Shown piece after piece: positions 15,447-24,185 of a stretch of 64,000 nt of DNA. The translations under genes and the position numbers were made by a program. Source of the stretch: Bacillota bacterium (GTDB taxonomy: Bacteria > Bacillota_A > Clostridia > Lachnospirales > Lachnospiraceae); contig JAEYMU010000053.1 of the NCBI GenBank assembly GCA_023407175.1, positions 558,001 through 622,000 on the forward strand, written 5' to 3'. The number at the start of each line of letters is the position of its first letter. The stretch's first letter is position 1. The notes below the pieces were generated by a model, which searched no databases, was not told the origin of the DNA, and worked only from the letters and a program-made list of their open reading frames with translations.

Positions 15447-17504
15447 ATGAATACAACCGAACATGTAACAAATAAAGGCCAAGGAACCACACGTATCCCG
15501 AACAAATTAGCCAATGAAAAATCCCCCTATCTCCTGCAGCATATGTATAATCCAGTAAACTGGTATCCCTGGGGAGAAGAGGCCTTTGCAAAAGCAAAGA
15601 AAGAAAATAAGCCCATCTTTCTCAGTATCGGCTACAGTACCTGTCACTGGTGCCATGTCATGGCTCATGAATGCTTTGAAGACGAGGAGATTTCGGAAAT
15701 ATTAAATGATGCCTTTGTCAGCATTAAGGTGGACAAAGAGGAGCGGCCTGATATCGATACCGTATATATGACAATCTGCCAGATTACCACGGGGCAGGGC
15801 GGCTGGCCTCTGACGATTTTAATGACACCGGAGCAAAAGCCCTTTTACGCCGCAACCTATCTTCCAAAGAGTTCCCGCCCCGCGGTGCTTGGTCTGATGG
15901 ATTTACTGACTCATGTAAAAACGGAGTGGCTGGAGAATCCGGATGGCATGATCAGTACCGGAGATAAAATTGCCGATCTGATGAAGCGGGAATTTGAAGC
16001 CTCCTCGGACAGTACGGACGTAACCGGTGAATTTATCAGCCTCGCCGTAGCTGAACTCAGTCAGAGCTTTGATTATGATTTTGGCGGCTTTGGGAATGAA
16101 CCAAAGTTTCCGATGGCCCATAATCTGATGTTTCTTTTGCGTCACGCCAAGCTTGAGGCGGATGAGAAGTCCTTATTTATGGTTGAGAATACCTTAAAGC
16201 ACATGTACCGGGGCGGTATATACGATCATATCGGCTATGGCTTCTCCCGGTATTCTACCGATGCCAAATGGCTGGTACCCCATTTTGAGAAAATGCTATA
16301 CGACAATGCCCTGCTTGCGACAATCTATACGGAGGCCTGGCAGTATACCAAAGACCCTCTGTACAAAACGGTTGCCGAACAAATCTTGGAATATGTCCGA
16401 AGGGAAATGACCGATCCCGAGGGCGGCTTTTACTGTGCTCAGGATGCGGACAGTGAGGGTGTGGAGGGCAAATACTATACCTTTACCCCGGAGGAAATCA
16501 GCGAAATACTGGATAGGGAGGATGCCTCCTGCTTCTGCGATTATTTTGACATTACGAAGGGCGGTAATTTCGAAGGGGGTAAATCCATTCCGAATCTGAT
16601 TCATTCCCATGAATTGAAATCTGATAATGAAAAGATAATCAGGCTGTGCAATCAGGTTTATTCCTACCGTCTGGACCGGGCGAAGCTCCATAAGGACGAT
16701 AAGTCCCTTACCTCCTGGAATGCCTTAATGATACACGCCTATGCAACCGCTGCAAAGGTTTTTCAAAGAGAGGATTATCTGGACGCAGCAAAGCAAGCCG
16801 TTACCTTCGTCAATACCCGCCTGACCGACCCCAATGGTCTGTTATATGTCAGCTATCGAGACGAAAAGCCTGCTCATTTTGGTATGATTGACGATTATGC
16901 CTTTCTTGCCATGGCCTTGCTGTCCATGTATGATGCTACCTTTGATGCTGATTATCTTCAGCAGTCCTGCTCTATCACCGATCGGATGCTTGAGCTGTTC
17001 TGGGATAAAAAATACGGCGGCTTCTTCTTAAATGCCAATGATGCGGAGCAATTGCTTTACCGTCCCAAGGAGGTCTATGACGGTGCCATCCCCTCCGGCA
17101 ACTCCGTAGCCGGATATGTGCTCCAGCGGCTTGCCAATCTAACTGCCAAGTCTCATTATATGGACTATGCAGACAAACAGCTACGCTTTCTTGCCGGTCA
17201 GGTAAAGGACCACCCGGCCTCTCATTGCTTTGCACTCACGGCCTTTTTTCAGACCCTGTATCCTACAAAGGAAATCGTATGCGTAATCAATGAAAATGAG
17301 GATTGTGAGGAGCTTTCCAATTACCTGGCAAAGCATTTTGAACCTAACACCACAGTTCTTCTTAAATCGGATGAAAACCAGGAGAAGGTTCTTTCGCTTG
17401 CGGGCTATATCGGTAATTACCACCCCATCAATGATAAAACCACCTATTATATTTGTGAAAACCACAACTGCCTGTCACCAGTCAACGAATTAAATAATGG
17501 ATAA
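15447..17504 (+). CDS. YyaL-type thioredoxin-domain protein (DUF255)
   Basis: About 685 residues from the ATG at 15447. AAAAAGGAG lies upstream at a rather long 13-nt spacing; an in-frame upstream ATG at 15420 lacks a good RBS. The N terminus matches the thioredoxin-like DUF255 domain ([27 protein letters not shown], then CHWCHVM with the CxxC-like pair). The rest is an alpha/alpha-toroid resembling glycosidase folds ([35 protein letters not shown]). This is the conserved YyaL/SPATA20 family, whose biochemical role is not settled. No partner genes are adjacent. Confidence 0.85.
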   Translation: MNTTEHVTNKGQGTTRIPNKLANEKSPYLLQHMYNPVNWYPWGEEAFAKAKKENKPIFLSIGYSTCHWCHVMAHECFEDEEISEILNDAFVSIKVDKEERPDIDTVYMTICQITTGQGGWPLTILMTPEQKPFYAATYLPKSSRPAVLGLMDLLTHVKTEWLENPDGMISTGDKIADLMKREFEASSDSTDVTGEFISLAVAELSQSFDYDFGGFGNEPKFPMAHNLMFLLRHAKLEADEKSLFMVENTLKHMYRGGIYDHIGYGFSRYSTDAKWLVPHFEKMLYDNALLATIYTEAWQYTKDPLYKTVAEQILEYVRREMTDPEGGFYCAQDADSEGVEGKYYTFTPEEISEILDREDASCFCDYFDITKGGNFEGGKSIPNLIHSHELKSDNEKIIRLCNQVYSYRLDRAKLHKDDKSLTSWNALMIHAYATAAKVFQREDYLDAAKQAVTFVNTRLTDPNGLLYVSYRDEKPAHFGMIDDYAFLAMALLSMYDATFDADYLQQSCSITDRMLELFWDKKYGGFFLNANDAEQLLYRPKEVYDGAIPSGNSVAGYVLQRLANLTAKSHYMDYADKQLRFLAGQVKDHPASHCFALTAFFQTLYPTKEIVCVINENEDCEELSNYLAKHFEPNTTVLLKSDENQEKVLSLAGYIGNYHPINDKTTYYICENHNCLSPVNELNNG

Positions 17505-17546
17505 TAAAGATAATGGAAAAAAGGAAATAAAGGTCAAAAATTTTTA

Positions 17547-17595
17547 TTGACATGTATATCAGACTGATATATTATATTTATATCAGTCTGATATA
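17547..17595 (+). promoter_or_regulatory. Promoter with twin operators for padR-glycosyltransferase operon
   Basis: TTGACA (17547-17552) and TATTAT (17570-17575), 17-bp spacer. Two 17-bp palindromes, TATATCAGACTGATATA (17555-17571) inside the spacer and TATATCAGTCTGATATA (17579-17595) after the -10, lie 24 bp centre to centre. Their position would block RNA polymerase, so PadR autorepression is likely. Confidence 0.75.
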
Positions 17596-17674
17596 CTTTA
17601 CAAAAAATCAAAGTAAATACGTTATACATAGTAATATCATTACACATATTTTATTTTTTTACGGAGGTAAATTC

Positions 17675-18262
17675 ATGGCGATAAAGAACAAAACCCGTTA
17701 TGCCATACTAGGGGTATTATGCATGAAGCCCGCTTCCGGATATGATATCAAGAAGTTTTGCGATAAAACCATTTCACATTTTTGGAATGAAAATTTCGGC
17801 CATATTTATCCTGTCTTAAAGCAGCTGGAGGAAGAACAGCTGATCTGTCTGGAGGATAATAAAGCCGAGGAACGGCGGAAAATATATCATATCACTGATG
17901 AGGGCCGAAAGGATTTTGAAGAGTGGCTGGTCCTTCCACCTGTTCTTAGTCCTCCCCGGTCCGAGCTTTTATTAAAGCTTTCCTTTGGCAATCACATGCC
18001 AATGGAGCGGGTGCTCGGGCTGTTAGAGGAGGTTAAGCGGCGTAACAGCAACAATCTGGAGTTGTATCGGCAGATGGAAGCTGGTTATCAAGGGAATGAG
18101 GCCGCTAAAAATGACCCCGCTTACCCTTACTGGCTCGCCTCCCTGCGCCTTGGTATTGCCAATGCCATAGCTGCTCTTAACTGGGGCGATGAAACCATCA
18201 AGCTGCTGACGGAGGCCAAATCCTCCATAAAGGAGGCCAAATCCTCCATAAAGGAGGATTAG
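17675..18262 (+). CDS. PadR-family transcriptional regulator
   Basis: 195 residues from the ATG after GGAGG; the longer frame to 17552 runs through the promoter. The N-terminal winged helix (TRYAILGVLCMKPASGYDIKKF, then GHIYPVLKQLEEEQLI) is a classic PadR domain, and the C-terminal half is the helical Vir_C-type dimerisation region. The C terminus carries a duplicated EAKSSIK from a 21-bp tandem repeat. The stop codon TAG is 4 bp before the glycosyltransferase ATG, so the two are coupled. Twin palindromes in its promoter point to self-repression, relieved by an unknown ligand, perhaps the substrate of the adjacent enzyme. Confidence 0.85.
   Translation: MAIKNKTRYAILGVLCMKPASGYDIKKFCDKTISHFWNENFGHIYPVLKQLEEEQLICLEDNKAEERRKIYHITDEGRKDFEEWLVLPPVLSPPRSELLLKLSFGNHMPMERVLGLLEEVKRRNSNNLELYRQMEAGYQGNEAAKNDPAYPYWLASLRLGIANAIAALNWGDETIKLLTEAKSSIKEAKSSIKED
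18211..18257 (+). repeat. 21-bp tandem duplication containing RBS and anti-RBS
   Basis: Two exact copies of a 21-bp unit (18211-18231, 18232-18252) followed by GGAGG (18253-18257). Each unit has GGAGG and TCCTCC, so TCCTCC-ATAAA-GGAGGA hairpins can hide the ribosome site of the glycosyltransferase gene. It lies in the last codons of padR. Confidence 0.75.
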
Positions 18263-18266
18263 ATCT

Positions 18267-19457
18267 ATGTCCAGGGTTTTATTTGTCAACGGCAATCTGC
18301 ATGGCCACATCAATCCGACTCTACCGGTGGTCAAGGAGCTGGTAAGCAGAGGCGAAGAGGTTTATTATTTTTCCACAAAGGATTTCCAGTCCAGGCTTGA
18401 GGCATACGGAGCGATTTTCCTGGATTACGGCAGGGACTTTGATGCTTTTTTACATAGCTTTCGTCCCCACGGCAGCCACCCGTTTTATACTCTGCTTGAG
18501 TATATGCTTGCCTTTGACCGAGTCGTCGTTCCCATCGTGCTTGCCAAATGCAAGGAAATTAAATTTGATTATATCCTCCATGATGTCATGTTCGGTGCAG
18601 GAGCCATTCTTGCTCGTAAATTAGCTCTTCCTGCCATTGCCTCCTGTTCCTCCTTTGTACTGGAGAAGCCTCCTCTTCCGTCCCGGATGCTGGAGCCGGG
18701 CTTTCATCCCCAGCTGGATTATTTCTATCAGGAGCTTAGTGAGGCAAAGGCTCAGTGGGAGCTTCCCGACCTGATACTTTCCGACATCTTCTTCTGGAAG
18801 GAACCTCGGGTCATTGTATATACCTCAAAGCTGTTCCATCCGCAAAGTGAGGCTTTCGACAGTGCATACCGTTTTGTCGGCCCTGCCATCATGGATCGGG
18901 GGGAAGCAATTGATTTTCCTATCCGTGATTTGACAGCTTCAAAGCTTATTTACATATCCCTGGGAACCATTCACAATAATCTCACGGATTTTTATAAAAA
19001 ATGCTTTGATGCCTTTTCTGGTGAAGCGGTTCAGATAATCCTGTCCGTGGGAACCAAGACGCAGCCAGAAAGCCTGGGTACAATACCGGATAATTTTATC
19101 GTCAGAAGCTACATGCCTCAGCTTGAGATATTGAAAAGAGCCGATGTCTTCATCAGCCACGGGGGTCTGAACAGTGTCAGCGAAGCCTTATTTTATGGGG
19201 TTCCCGTAATTGCCGTACCAATCGCCAATGACCAGCCCATAGTAGCCAAACGCATTGAAGAATTAGGCGCCGGCCTGGCACTTAGACCGGAGGATATCAC
19301 ACCTGTTCTATTAAGGGAATCGGTGGCAAAGATACGATCCAACCAAAGCTTTGTGACCTGCTGTCATGAGATCGCTGCCAGCTTCCGGGCCTTGGGTGGT
19401 TATATGCAGGCCGCAGATGAAATCCTAAGCTATGTCGCGAGAGAAAATTTCCCGTAG
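18267..19457 (+). CDS. MGT-family glycosyltransferase (macrolide-type, GT1)
   Basis: 396 residues. GT-B fold: the N-terminal acceptor domain starts with VLFVNGNLHGHINPTLPVVKELVSRGEEVYYF. The C-terminal donor domain contains VRSYMPQLEILKRADVFISHGGLNSVSEALFYGVPVIAVPIANDQPIVAKRIEELGAG, the signature of UDP-sugar GT1/MGT enzymes (YjiC, OleD type). It should transfer a sugar from a nucleotide sugar to a small hydrophobic acceptor; relatives inactivate macrolides or modify flavonoids. It is co-transcribed with and probably controlled by the PadR protein, which suggests an inducible detoxification role (inference). Confidence 0.85.
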   Translation: MSRVLFVNGNLHGHINPTLPVVKELVSRGEEVYYFSTKDFQSRLEAYGAIFLDYGRDFDAFLHSFRPHGSHPFYTLLEYMLAFDRVVVPIVLAKCKEIKFDYILHDVMFGAGAILARKLALPAIASCSSFVLEKPPLPSRMLEPGFHPQLDYFYQELSEAKAQWELPDLILSDIFFWKEPRVIVYTSKLFHPQSEAFDSAYRFVGPAIMDRGEAIDFPIRDLTASKLIYISLGTIHNNLTDFYKKCFDAFSGEAVQIILSVGTKTQPESLGTIPDNFIVRSYMPQLEILKRADVFISHGGLNSVSEALFYGVPVIAVPIANDQPIVAKRIEELGAGLALRPEDITPVLLRESVAKIRSNQSFVTCCHEIAASFRALGGYMQAADEILSYVARENFP

Positions 19458-19519
19458 GCTACTACCTTCTTGCCACAAACTGCATATGATATAATAACAC
19501 TCTTCATGAGGTGCTGGTC

Positions 19520-19819
19520 ATGCCGCTTGGCTGGGTATATGAACCATATCTGTCTGATTACGAGGCACTTTTATTATATAATGCATTAAGGAACCATCCC
19601 GATGCATATTATTATAAACCCATTGCACTTGCGAAACGTGAGGAGATCGGCATGAAATACCGTTACCTGTGTATCGCGGTATCAAAGGACAATCCTTTTA
19701 TCAGCTCACATTTTGCCGATATTGAAGTCTATAAACCGCAGCTGGGCGCACCTTATGCTACTTTTTTATACCGGATCGAATTTGACCATATGTTTCCGCA
19801 CCGGATACCTATCCTGTGA
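19520..19819 (+). CDS. Hypothetical protein, 99 aa
   Basis: Start chosen at the ATG 19520, with GAGGTG about 8 nt upstream. The 99-residue protein is rich in Tyr, Pro and aromatic residues (YEPYLSDYEALLLYNALRNHPDAYYYKP) and has no signal peptide or membrane segment. No family is recognised. It lies 62 bp after the glycosyltransferase and ends right before a strong terminator, so it may be the third gene of the PadR operon. The ending RIEFDHMFPHRIPIL looks like a folded C terminus, not random frame. Confidence 0.55.
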   Translation: MPLGWVYEPYLSDYEALLLYNALRNHPDAYYYKPIALAKREEIGMKYRYLCIAVSKDNPFISSHFADIEVYKPQLGAPYATFLYRIEFDHMFPHRIPIL

Positions 19820-19862
19820 AAAAGGGGGCACCGTAATTAATAAACGGTAACCCCTTTTTTGT
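19819..19862 (+). terminator. Terminator of the padR-glycosyltransferase unit
   Basis: AAAAAGGGG pairs with CCCCTTTTTT across an internal CCGT/ACGG stem, with the T run on the plus strand. It starts at the stop codon of the preceding small gene. Confidence 0.8.
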
Positions 19863-19891
19863 ATGCCTTCTAAAATATCTTTATTTCCTTA

Positions 19892-20719
19892 TTACAGACT
19901 CATTTTTGCAATATACTGTGCTGCTTTTTTTACCATATCCTGATGTAGCTTCTGAACCACATTCGTACCATGTGTTCTGCTATTCTTAAAATGAATATCC
20001 ATATGACCGTTGATACCATTGCCTTTGATCTTATCATAATTATAGCCATAGCCATAACCGGCACTGCGTCCGCTTACCCAGGCTCCCTCCGCTTTATTAT
20101 CAAGTCCTGCATGGGGCATGGCAGTCATGGAGCCTGCCAGGGTATAGCCTGCGACCTCAACCACAACAGCCCTTCGCTCCCAGGAAAAGCCGCCCCAGAT
20201 TTCCTTGATCGTTTCGGTATCTTCCTTCGTAAGGGTCTCTACATCGGCATGATTTGTACCGTAGGTTCTCTTCACACTGAAGGATTTACCGGTATCCACA
20301 TCCGTAATAACGGCAGTCATTCCCCGCTTCCAGATATCTCTGACCTGGGTAAACCAATCCAGGTCTCCGCTTTCCTGTGCGGCGGAATAGGTTGCAGCCA
20401 GCTTCATGGTATCAACAGAAACCTGTGACAAATCCGGTAACAGCAGCCCCATCGTCTTACTGCCTACAATTCCGTCCGCTATAATTCCATTGGCCTTTTG
20501 AAAACGCTTTACTGCCGCTTTCGTTATGCTTCCATAATAACCCGTTGATACGGGATATGTAAAATAGCCCAGATCTTGCAAGGTTTTCTGCACCAATACT
20601 ACTTGGCTGCCCCTGGACCCAACCTTCAGCAGAGTTGCCGCATCAGCATTCACAGGTGCTGCTGCTATAACCGCTGCTATACAAATTGCTGCCATACGCA
20701 TGATAAGCTTATTCTTCAT
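19892..20719 (-). CDS. Secreted peptidoglycan-binding-domain protein
   Basis: 275 residues. Signal peptide (hydrophobic RMAAICIAAVIAAAPVNADA, about 6-25), then a PG_binding_1 repeat (LKVGSRGSQVVLVQKTLQDLGYFTYPVSTGYYGSITKAAVKRFQKANGIIADGIVGSKTMGLLLP, about 31-95). A C-terminal clostridial domain follows with FSWERRAVVVEVAGYTLAGSMTAMPHAG and GHMDIHFKNSRTHG (possible metal-binding His/Asp). It acts at the cell wall. Catalytic activity is not established; the C-terminal domain is often seen with PG-binding modules in Clostridia. Confidence 0.75.
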   Translation of the reverse strand: MKNKLIMRMAAICIAAVIAAAPVNADAATLLKVGSRGSQVVLVQKTLQDLGYFTYPVSTGYYGSITKAAVKRFQKANGIIADGIVGSKTMGLLLPDLSQVSVDTMKLAATYSAAQESGDLDWFTQVRDIWKRGMTAVITDVDTGKSFSVKRTYGTNHADVETLTKEDTETIKEIWGGFSWERRAVVVEVAGYTLAGSMTAMPHAGLDNKAEGAWVSGRSAGYGYGYNYDKIKGNGINGHMDIHFKNSRTHGTNVVQKLHQDMVKKAAQYIAKMSL

Positions 20720-20912
20720 TCTTCTGTCTCCTATCCTTCTATCTCTCTTGTCTCCTGTTCTTTTATCCTTCTGCTATAGTCCATATTGTATTACATATTT
20801 GTTAATATGTCAATGTAATATTTAATATTTATGTAATAATTATGTTACATCTATGTAATATTTGGCATTAATAGAATATTTATCCTCTTTCCTGCAAATC
20901 AATTTTCGGGCA
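20720..20912. other. Intergenic region with TAATATTTA-type direct repeats
   Basis: Upstream of the peptidoglycan-binding gene (minus). AT-rich, with several repeats of TGTAATATTT-like sequence between 20805 and 20880 (for example GTCAATGTAATATTTAATATTTATGTAATA region). No gene is seen. The repeats could be promoter or operator sites, or simple AT-rich sequence. Confidence 0.3.
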
Positions 20913-20954
20913 CAAAAAAAATACCTCGAAACCCTTGCACCAGGGTTTCAGAGG
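20913..20954 (-). terminator. Terminator downstream of the MarR gene at 21124
   Basis: CCTCTGAAACCCT and AGGGTTTCGAGG form a stem of about 12 bp with one bulge, followed on the minus strand by T8. It ends the transcript that passes through the palindromic element at 20985-21126. Confidence 0.8.
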
Positions 20955-20984
20955 CAGTCACAGCATGATATCTAATTCAATTTA

Positions 20985-21126
20985 TAACTGTTCAGTGCCA
21001 AGCAAATTCATCAAGAATATGCCGGGAATGCTTGCATTCATATGCATATTTTTGTATGAATTTATTTAGCGGATACGCCACAACAAGGAAACACGCAGTG
21101 TTTTCGAGTTTGGCTCTGAACAGTTA
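20985..21126. mobile_element. 142-bp palindromic MITE-like element overlapping a MarR stop codon
   Basis: Left end TAACTGTTCAGTGCCAA (20985-21001) and right end TTGGCTCTGAACAGTTA (21110-21126) are 17-bp inverted repeats with one mismatch. Inside, AAATTCAT/ATGAATTT, AATATGC/GCATATT and AATGC/GCATT nest into one hairpin (21004-21063), and AAACAC/GTGTTT forms a second (21089-21103). It encodes no transposase. Its right end supplies the TAA stop of the MarR gene. Confidence 0.65.
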
Positions 21127-21552
21127 CTTCAATTTAAAGGTCTCATTAATCTTTTTTAGTATTTGCTCCATCTGCTCAATTTCTTCAACGGAGAACTTGT
21201 CATAAATCTGCTTGATTAATTCTGCATTAAAAGAAGCATTCATTCCATAGTTTTTTGCAAATTTCTCCGTTACCTCCAGGAAATATTCCCGTCTATCCTC
21301 AGTGGACAATACCTTCCTTACATATCCTTTGTTAACCAGATTACCGATTCGGTAGGTTGCATTTGGCTGCGATATATTGACATAATTAGCAAACTGATGT
21401 ACCGTGGGACGCTTCAACAGATAAATCGCCTCTACACAATAGGATTCTGTGGGGCTTAGCCCATCCTCTCCTTCATTGACATTAGAAAATAGGTTCTTGC
21501 AAAAATTATCACGAAATTTAAAATACAGTTTCTCAAATTCTTTCTCCAGCAT
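21124..21552 (-). CDS. MarR-family transcriptional regulator
   Basis: 142 residues. N-terminal dimer helices (LEKEFEKLYFKFRDNFCKNLF), then the winged helix (PTVHQFANYVNISQPNATYRIGNLVNKGYVRKVLSTEDRREYFLEVTEKF, about 49-98). It starts 280 bp from the promoter of the MutS2-like gene, divergently, so it could regulate that gene (inference). The stop codon lies in the end of a palindromic element. GGAGCTAAGGG precedes the ATG. Confidence 0.85.
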   Translation of the reverse strand: MLEKEFEKLYFKFRDNFCKNLFSNVNEGEDGLSPTESYCVEAIYLLKRPTVHQFANYVNISQPNATYRIGNLVNKGYVRKVLSTEDRREYFLEVTEKFAKNYGMNASFNAELIKQIYDKFSVEEIEQMEQILKKINETFKLK

Positions 21553-21762
21553 ATCCCTTAGCTCCTGTCGTTATATTTGTTAATCCTATGTAATCATTGT
21601 ATAATAATGCCATGATTTCGCACTAAATGATACCATTTTACTACTATTATAAACGTAATTCCATATGAAATCAATTATTTATCTGTTTAAATAATAAATA
21701 ATAGAAGTAATTCGAATAAATACCAGTTTCTACCTGCTGCGATGCAAATAAAGCAATATTCT

Positions 21763-21791
21763 TTGACAGAGTTCAGTCCGCATGTTATAAT
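21763..21791 (+). promoter_or_regulatory. Consensus sigma-A promoter of the MutS2-like leader
   Basis: TTGACA (21763-21768), 17-bp spacer, TATAAT (21786-21791), a perfect match. It starts a leader of about 400 nt before the MutS2-like gene. Confidence 0.85.
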
Positions 21792-21832
21792 ACATATGTA
21801 AAATAATTCTTGCTAACGAAAGGACGGTTTTG

Positions 21833-21871
21833 ATGTCGGTATTAACTGTAAAAGAGGTATGTGCTAACTAG
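21833..21871 (+). CDS. Putative 12-residue leader peptide
   Basis: ATG at 21833 with AAAGGA about 8 nt upstream, encoding MSVLTVKEVCAN and a TAG stop. It is the first translatable frame after a consensus promoter and precedes the attenuator hairpins, so it may couple ribosome stalling to terminator folding. Alternatively it is the truncated start of an ABC-type ATPase gene, since MSVLTVKEV resembles their N termini. Confidence 0.45.
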   Translation: MSVLTVKEVCAN

Positions 21872-22119
21872 TTAATGGCACAAATTGAATAGGTACGGGT
21901 ACACTTTGTGTAGCCTTTATTTGTTGTATCCGTCTTTCGCCCTTACAGTAAATACTGAACGCTGTCTTGATATAGGAAACCATAATTTTCTGCAAACAAG
22001 GCATATCAGGTATCTCCTGCTATGCCATTTTTTATGGAGAATTCATGTAACTTCCATGGTACTCTGATTTTTGAGCACCATGTACTCCGATTTTGAGTAC
22101 CATATCTATCGCCGGATTA

Positions 22120-22178
22120 TGCCCACATCAGTATTCTGCCCTGCTGTAATGGCAGAAAGCTGTTGTGGGCATTTTTAT
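22120..22178 (+). terminator. Rho-independent terminator/attenuator before the MutS2-like gene
   Basis: GCCCACA and TGTGGGC as outer stem, TTCTGCC and GGCAGAA as inner stem, then ATTTTTATATTAT. It lies 22 bp before the MutS2-like start and downstream of the promoter, so it must be bypassed for expression. Confidence 0.75.
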
Positions 22179-22199
22179 ATTATATTTGGAGGTTATCCT

Positions 22200-24161
22200 A
22201 TGGAAAAATCAATGATAGCATTGGAATTTGATAAAATATTGGAGCAGCTTGGCAGCCATGCCATATCCGAGCCGGTAAAGCAAAAGCTCCTTAAGCTTCG
22301 GCCCTCTTTAAGCGAACGAGAGGTGACCGCTAAGATAAATGAGACCACAGAGGGGAGAAAAATTCTGGATCAGCTTGGCTCTCCGCCGCTGCCTGCAATG
22401 AAGGATGTCCCTATGCTGCTGGAGCTCGCAGTCAAGGGTGCCATGCTGATACCTGAGCAGCTGGCCCAGATAGCGCTGTTTCTTACCGCCTGCAAACGGA
22501 TGAAGGGCTTCTTAAAGCGTGCCGAGGTCCTGGACGTAGCTATCGCAGGCTACGGAGGAGCCATCCGGGAACTTACACCGTTGTCAGCAGAAATAGAAAA
22601 CTGTATCCGCAACAACACCGTTGATGATAATGCCTCCGGGGAGCTTAAGAATATCAGACGAAGAATGGACCAACTGGGCCAGGAGATCAAGACAAAGCTT
22701 GAGAACCAGCTGCGCAGCAGGAAGGAGTGGTTTACGGACGGCTATGTCTCTACCCGCAACGGACATTTTGTACTTCCGGTCAAGCGCGAATATAAGCATA
22801 TGGTAAACGGTACGGTCATGGATATCTCCTCCAGCGGCGCTACCTATTTCATAGAACCCACAGCAATAGCAAAGCTGAAAGAGGAGCTATCCGGGCTTGA
22901 AATTGCCGAGGGCAACGAGGTACGCCGGATACTTTACCAATTGTCAGCAAGCGTCGGCGAGAACTCCTTTGATCTTCAGCTTAATATCGAGGCTATGGAA
23001 GCCCTGGATTTCATCTTTGCCAAGGCAGGCTTAAGTGCTGACATGAAGGCTGTTCCTCCTCGTATCAACACAGATCAGAAAATCGTGATTGAAGATGGAC
23101 GGCACCCGTTAATCAAGCCCGGAGAATGTATTCCGCTAAACTTCACCCTCGGTCAGGGAATCCGGGGCGTCATCATCACAGGTCCCAATACCGGCGGAAA
23201 GACTGTTGCCTTAAAAACACTCGGACTTATGCAGCTTATGGCTCAGAGCGGCCTCCATGTTCCCTGCAAGGCGGCTGATCTTTGCATGAATAATGCGGTT
23301 TTATGCGATATCGGTGATGGACAGAGCATCACGGAGAATCTATCCACATTCTCCTCCCATATTACAAATATTATCCACATTCTAAAGCATACCACACGGG
23401 AAAGTCTGGTGCTTCTTGACGAGCTCGGCTCCGGCACGGACCCGGCGGAGGGCATGGGAATTGCAATTGCAATTCTTGAGGAATTAAAGGACAGCGGCTG
23501 TCTCTTTGTTGCCACTACCCACTATCCTGAAATCAAGGAATATGCCTCTAAAACAGTGGGGCTGCAAAATGCCAGAATGGCCTTTGACCGGGAAAGCTTA
23601 AAGCCCCTGTATCGTCTGGAACTCGGGGAAGCCGGGGAAAGCTGTGCCCTGTATATCGCAAAGCGGCTGGGATTACCCGGGAAGATGCTTAACCGGGCTT
23701 ACCGGGAAGCCTACCTGCGTGATAATGCCGGTCATCTCACAGCACCTACGCCGGACCTCCTTATGGATATCTCTGACGCGGGAATACCCTTAAGTCCCGA
23801 TCCGGTCCTGCATACCTATGTGGAAAAGACAGCCGCACCCAAGCCTGTAAGCACCAGAAGCAGCCGCTTCCAAATCGGTGACTGCGTCGTAGTCTATCCC
23901 CAGAAGAAGCTTGGAATCGTCTATCAGACTGCAGATGAGCGCGGAGAGGTTGGTGTACAGCTTCAAAAGAAAAAGGAGCTTGTGAATCACAAACGCCTGC
24001 AGCTTAAGGCCCCTGCCACCGAGCTTTATCCGCCGGACTATGATTTTTCCATTATCTTTGATAGCGTTGCAAATCGCAAGGCAAGAAAAAAAATGGATAA
24101 GGGCTATCAATCCGACCTTGAAATCATTTATGAAAAAGAGCCGAAAAAAGCAAAAAGCTGA
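22200..24161 (+). CDS. MutS2-like ATPase with KOW-like tail but no Smr domain
   Basis: 653 residues from the ATG after GGAGG (22186). MutS core: lever/clamp helices, then the ABC-type ATPase with Walker A TGPNTGGKT, Walker B LVLLDELGSGTDP and THYPEIKEYA. C-terminal QIGDCVVVYPQKKLGIVYQ...GEVGVQLQKKKELVNHKRLQL resembles the KOW-like segment of MutS2. The Smr nuclease domain of full MutS2 (about 780 residues) is absent. Bacillus MutS2 splits collided ribosomes, so this shorter paralogue might act on ribosomes (inference). An attenuator-type leader controls it. A T-box and a MetRS-like gene follow. Confidence 0.75.
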   Translation: MEKSMIALEFDKILEQLGSHAISEPVKQKLLKLRPSLSEREVTAKINETTEGRKILDQLGSPPLPAMKDVPMLLELAVKGAMLIPEQLAQIALFLTACKRMKGFLKRAEVLDVAIAGYGGAIRELTPLSAEIENCIRNNTVDDNASGELKNIRRRMDQLGQEIKTKLENQLRSRKEWFTDGYVSTRNGHFVLPVKREYKHMVNGTVMDISSSGATYFIEPTAIAKLKEELSGLEIAEGNEVRRILYQLSASVGENSFDLQLNIEAMEALDFIFAKAGLSADMKAVPPRINTDQKIVIEDGRHPLIKPGECIPLNFTLGQGIRGVIITGPNTGGKTVALKTLGLMQLMAQSGLHVPCKAADLCMNNAVLCDIGDGQSITENLSTFSSHITNIIHILKHTTRESLVLLDELGSGTDPAEGMGIAIAILEELKDSGCLFVATTHYPEIKEYASKTVGLQNARMAFDRESLKPLYRLELGEAGESCALYIAKRLGLPGKMLNRAYREAYLRDNAGHLTAPTPDLLMDISDAGIPLSPDPVLHTYVEKTAAPKPVSTRSSRFQIGDCVVVYPQKKLGIVYQTADERGEVGVQLQKKKELVNHKRLQLKAPATELYPPDYDFSIIFDSVANRKARKKMDKGYQSDLEIIYEKEPKKAKS

Positions 24162-24185
24162 ACTCCAAAATCTTTATTTGCCCCC

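Larger units (their letters stand above)
21798..22185 (+). promoter_or_regulatory. Attenuator-type leader of the MutS2-like gene
   Basis: A long untranslated region with a 12-codon uORF (21833-21871), competing hairpins, and a terminator. ACGGGTACA can pair with TGTATCCGT or with local GTGTAGCC. ATGGTACTC/GAGCACCAT and ATGTACTC/GAGTACCAT compete as one or two stems around 22055-22105. A terminator follows: GCCCACA...TGTGGGC with inner TTCTGCC/GGCAGAA, then ATTTTTATAT (22120-22178). The uORF-plus-terminator plan resembles antibiotic-inducible leaders of ribosome-protection genes. Confidence 0.6.

Noticed and set aside
17552..17674. Upstream extension of the PadR frame
   Set aside because: It runs through the promoter and operators. 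The ATG at 17675 has GGAGG and matches the family start.
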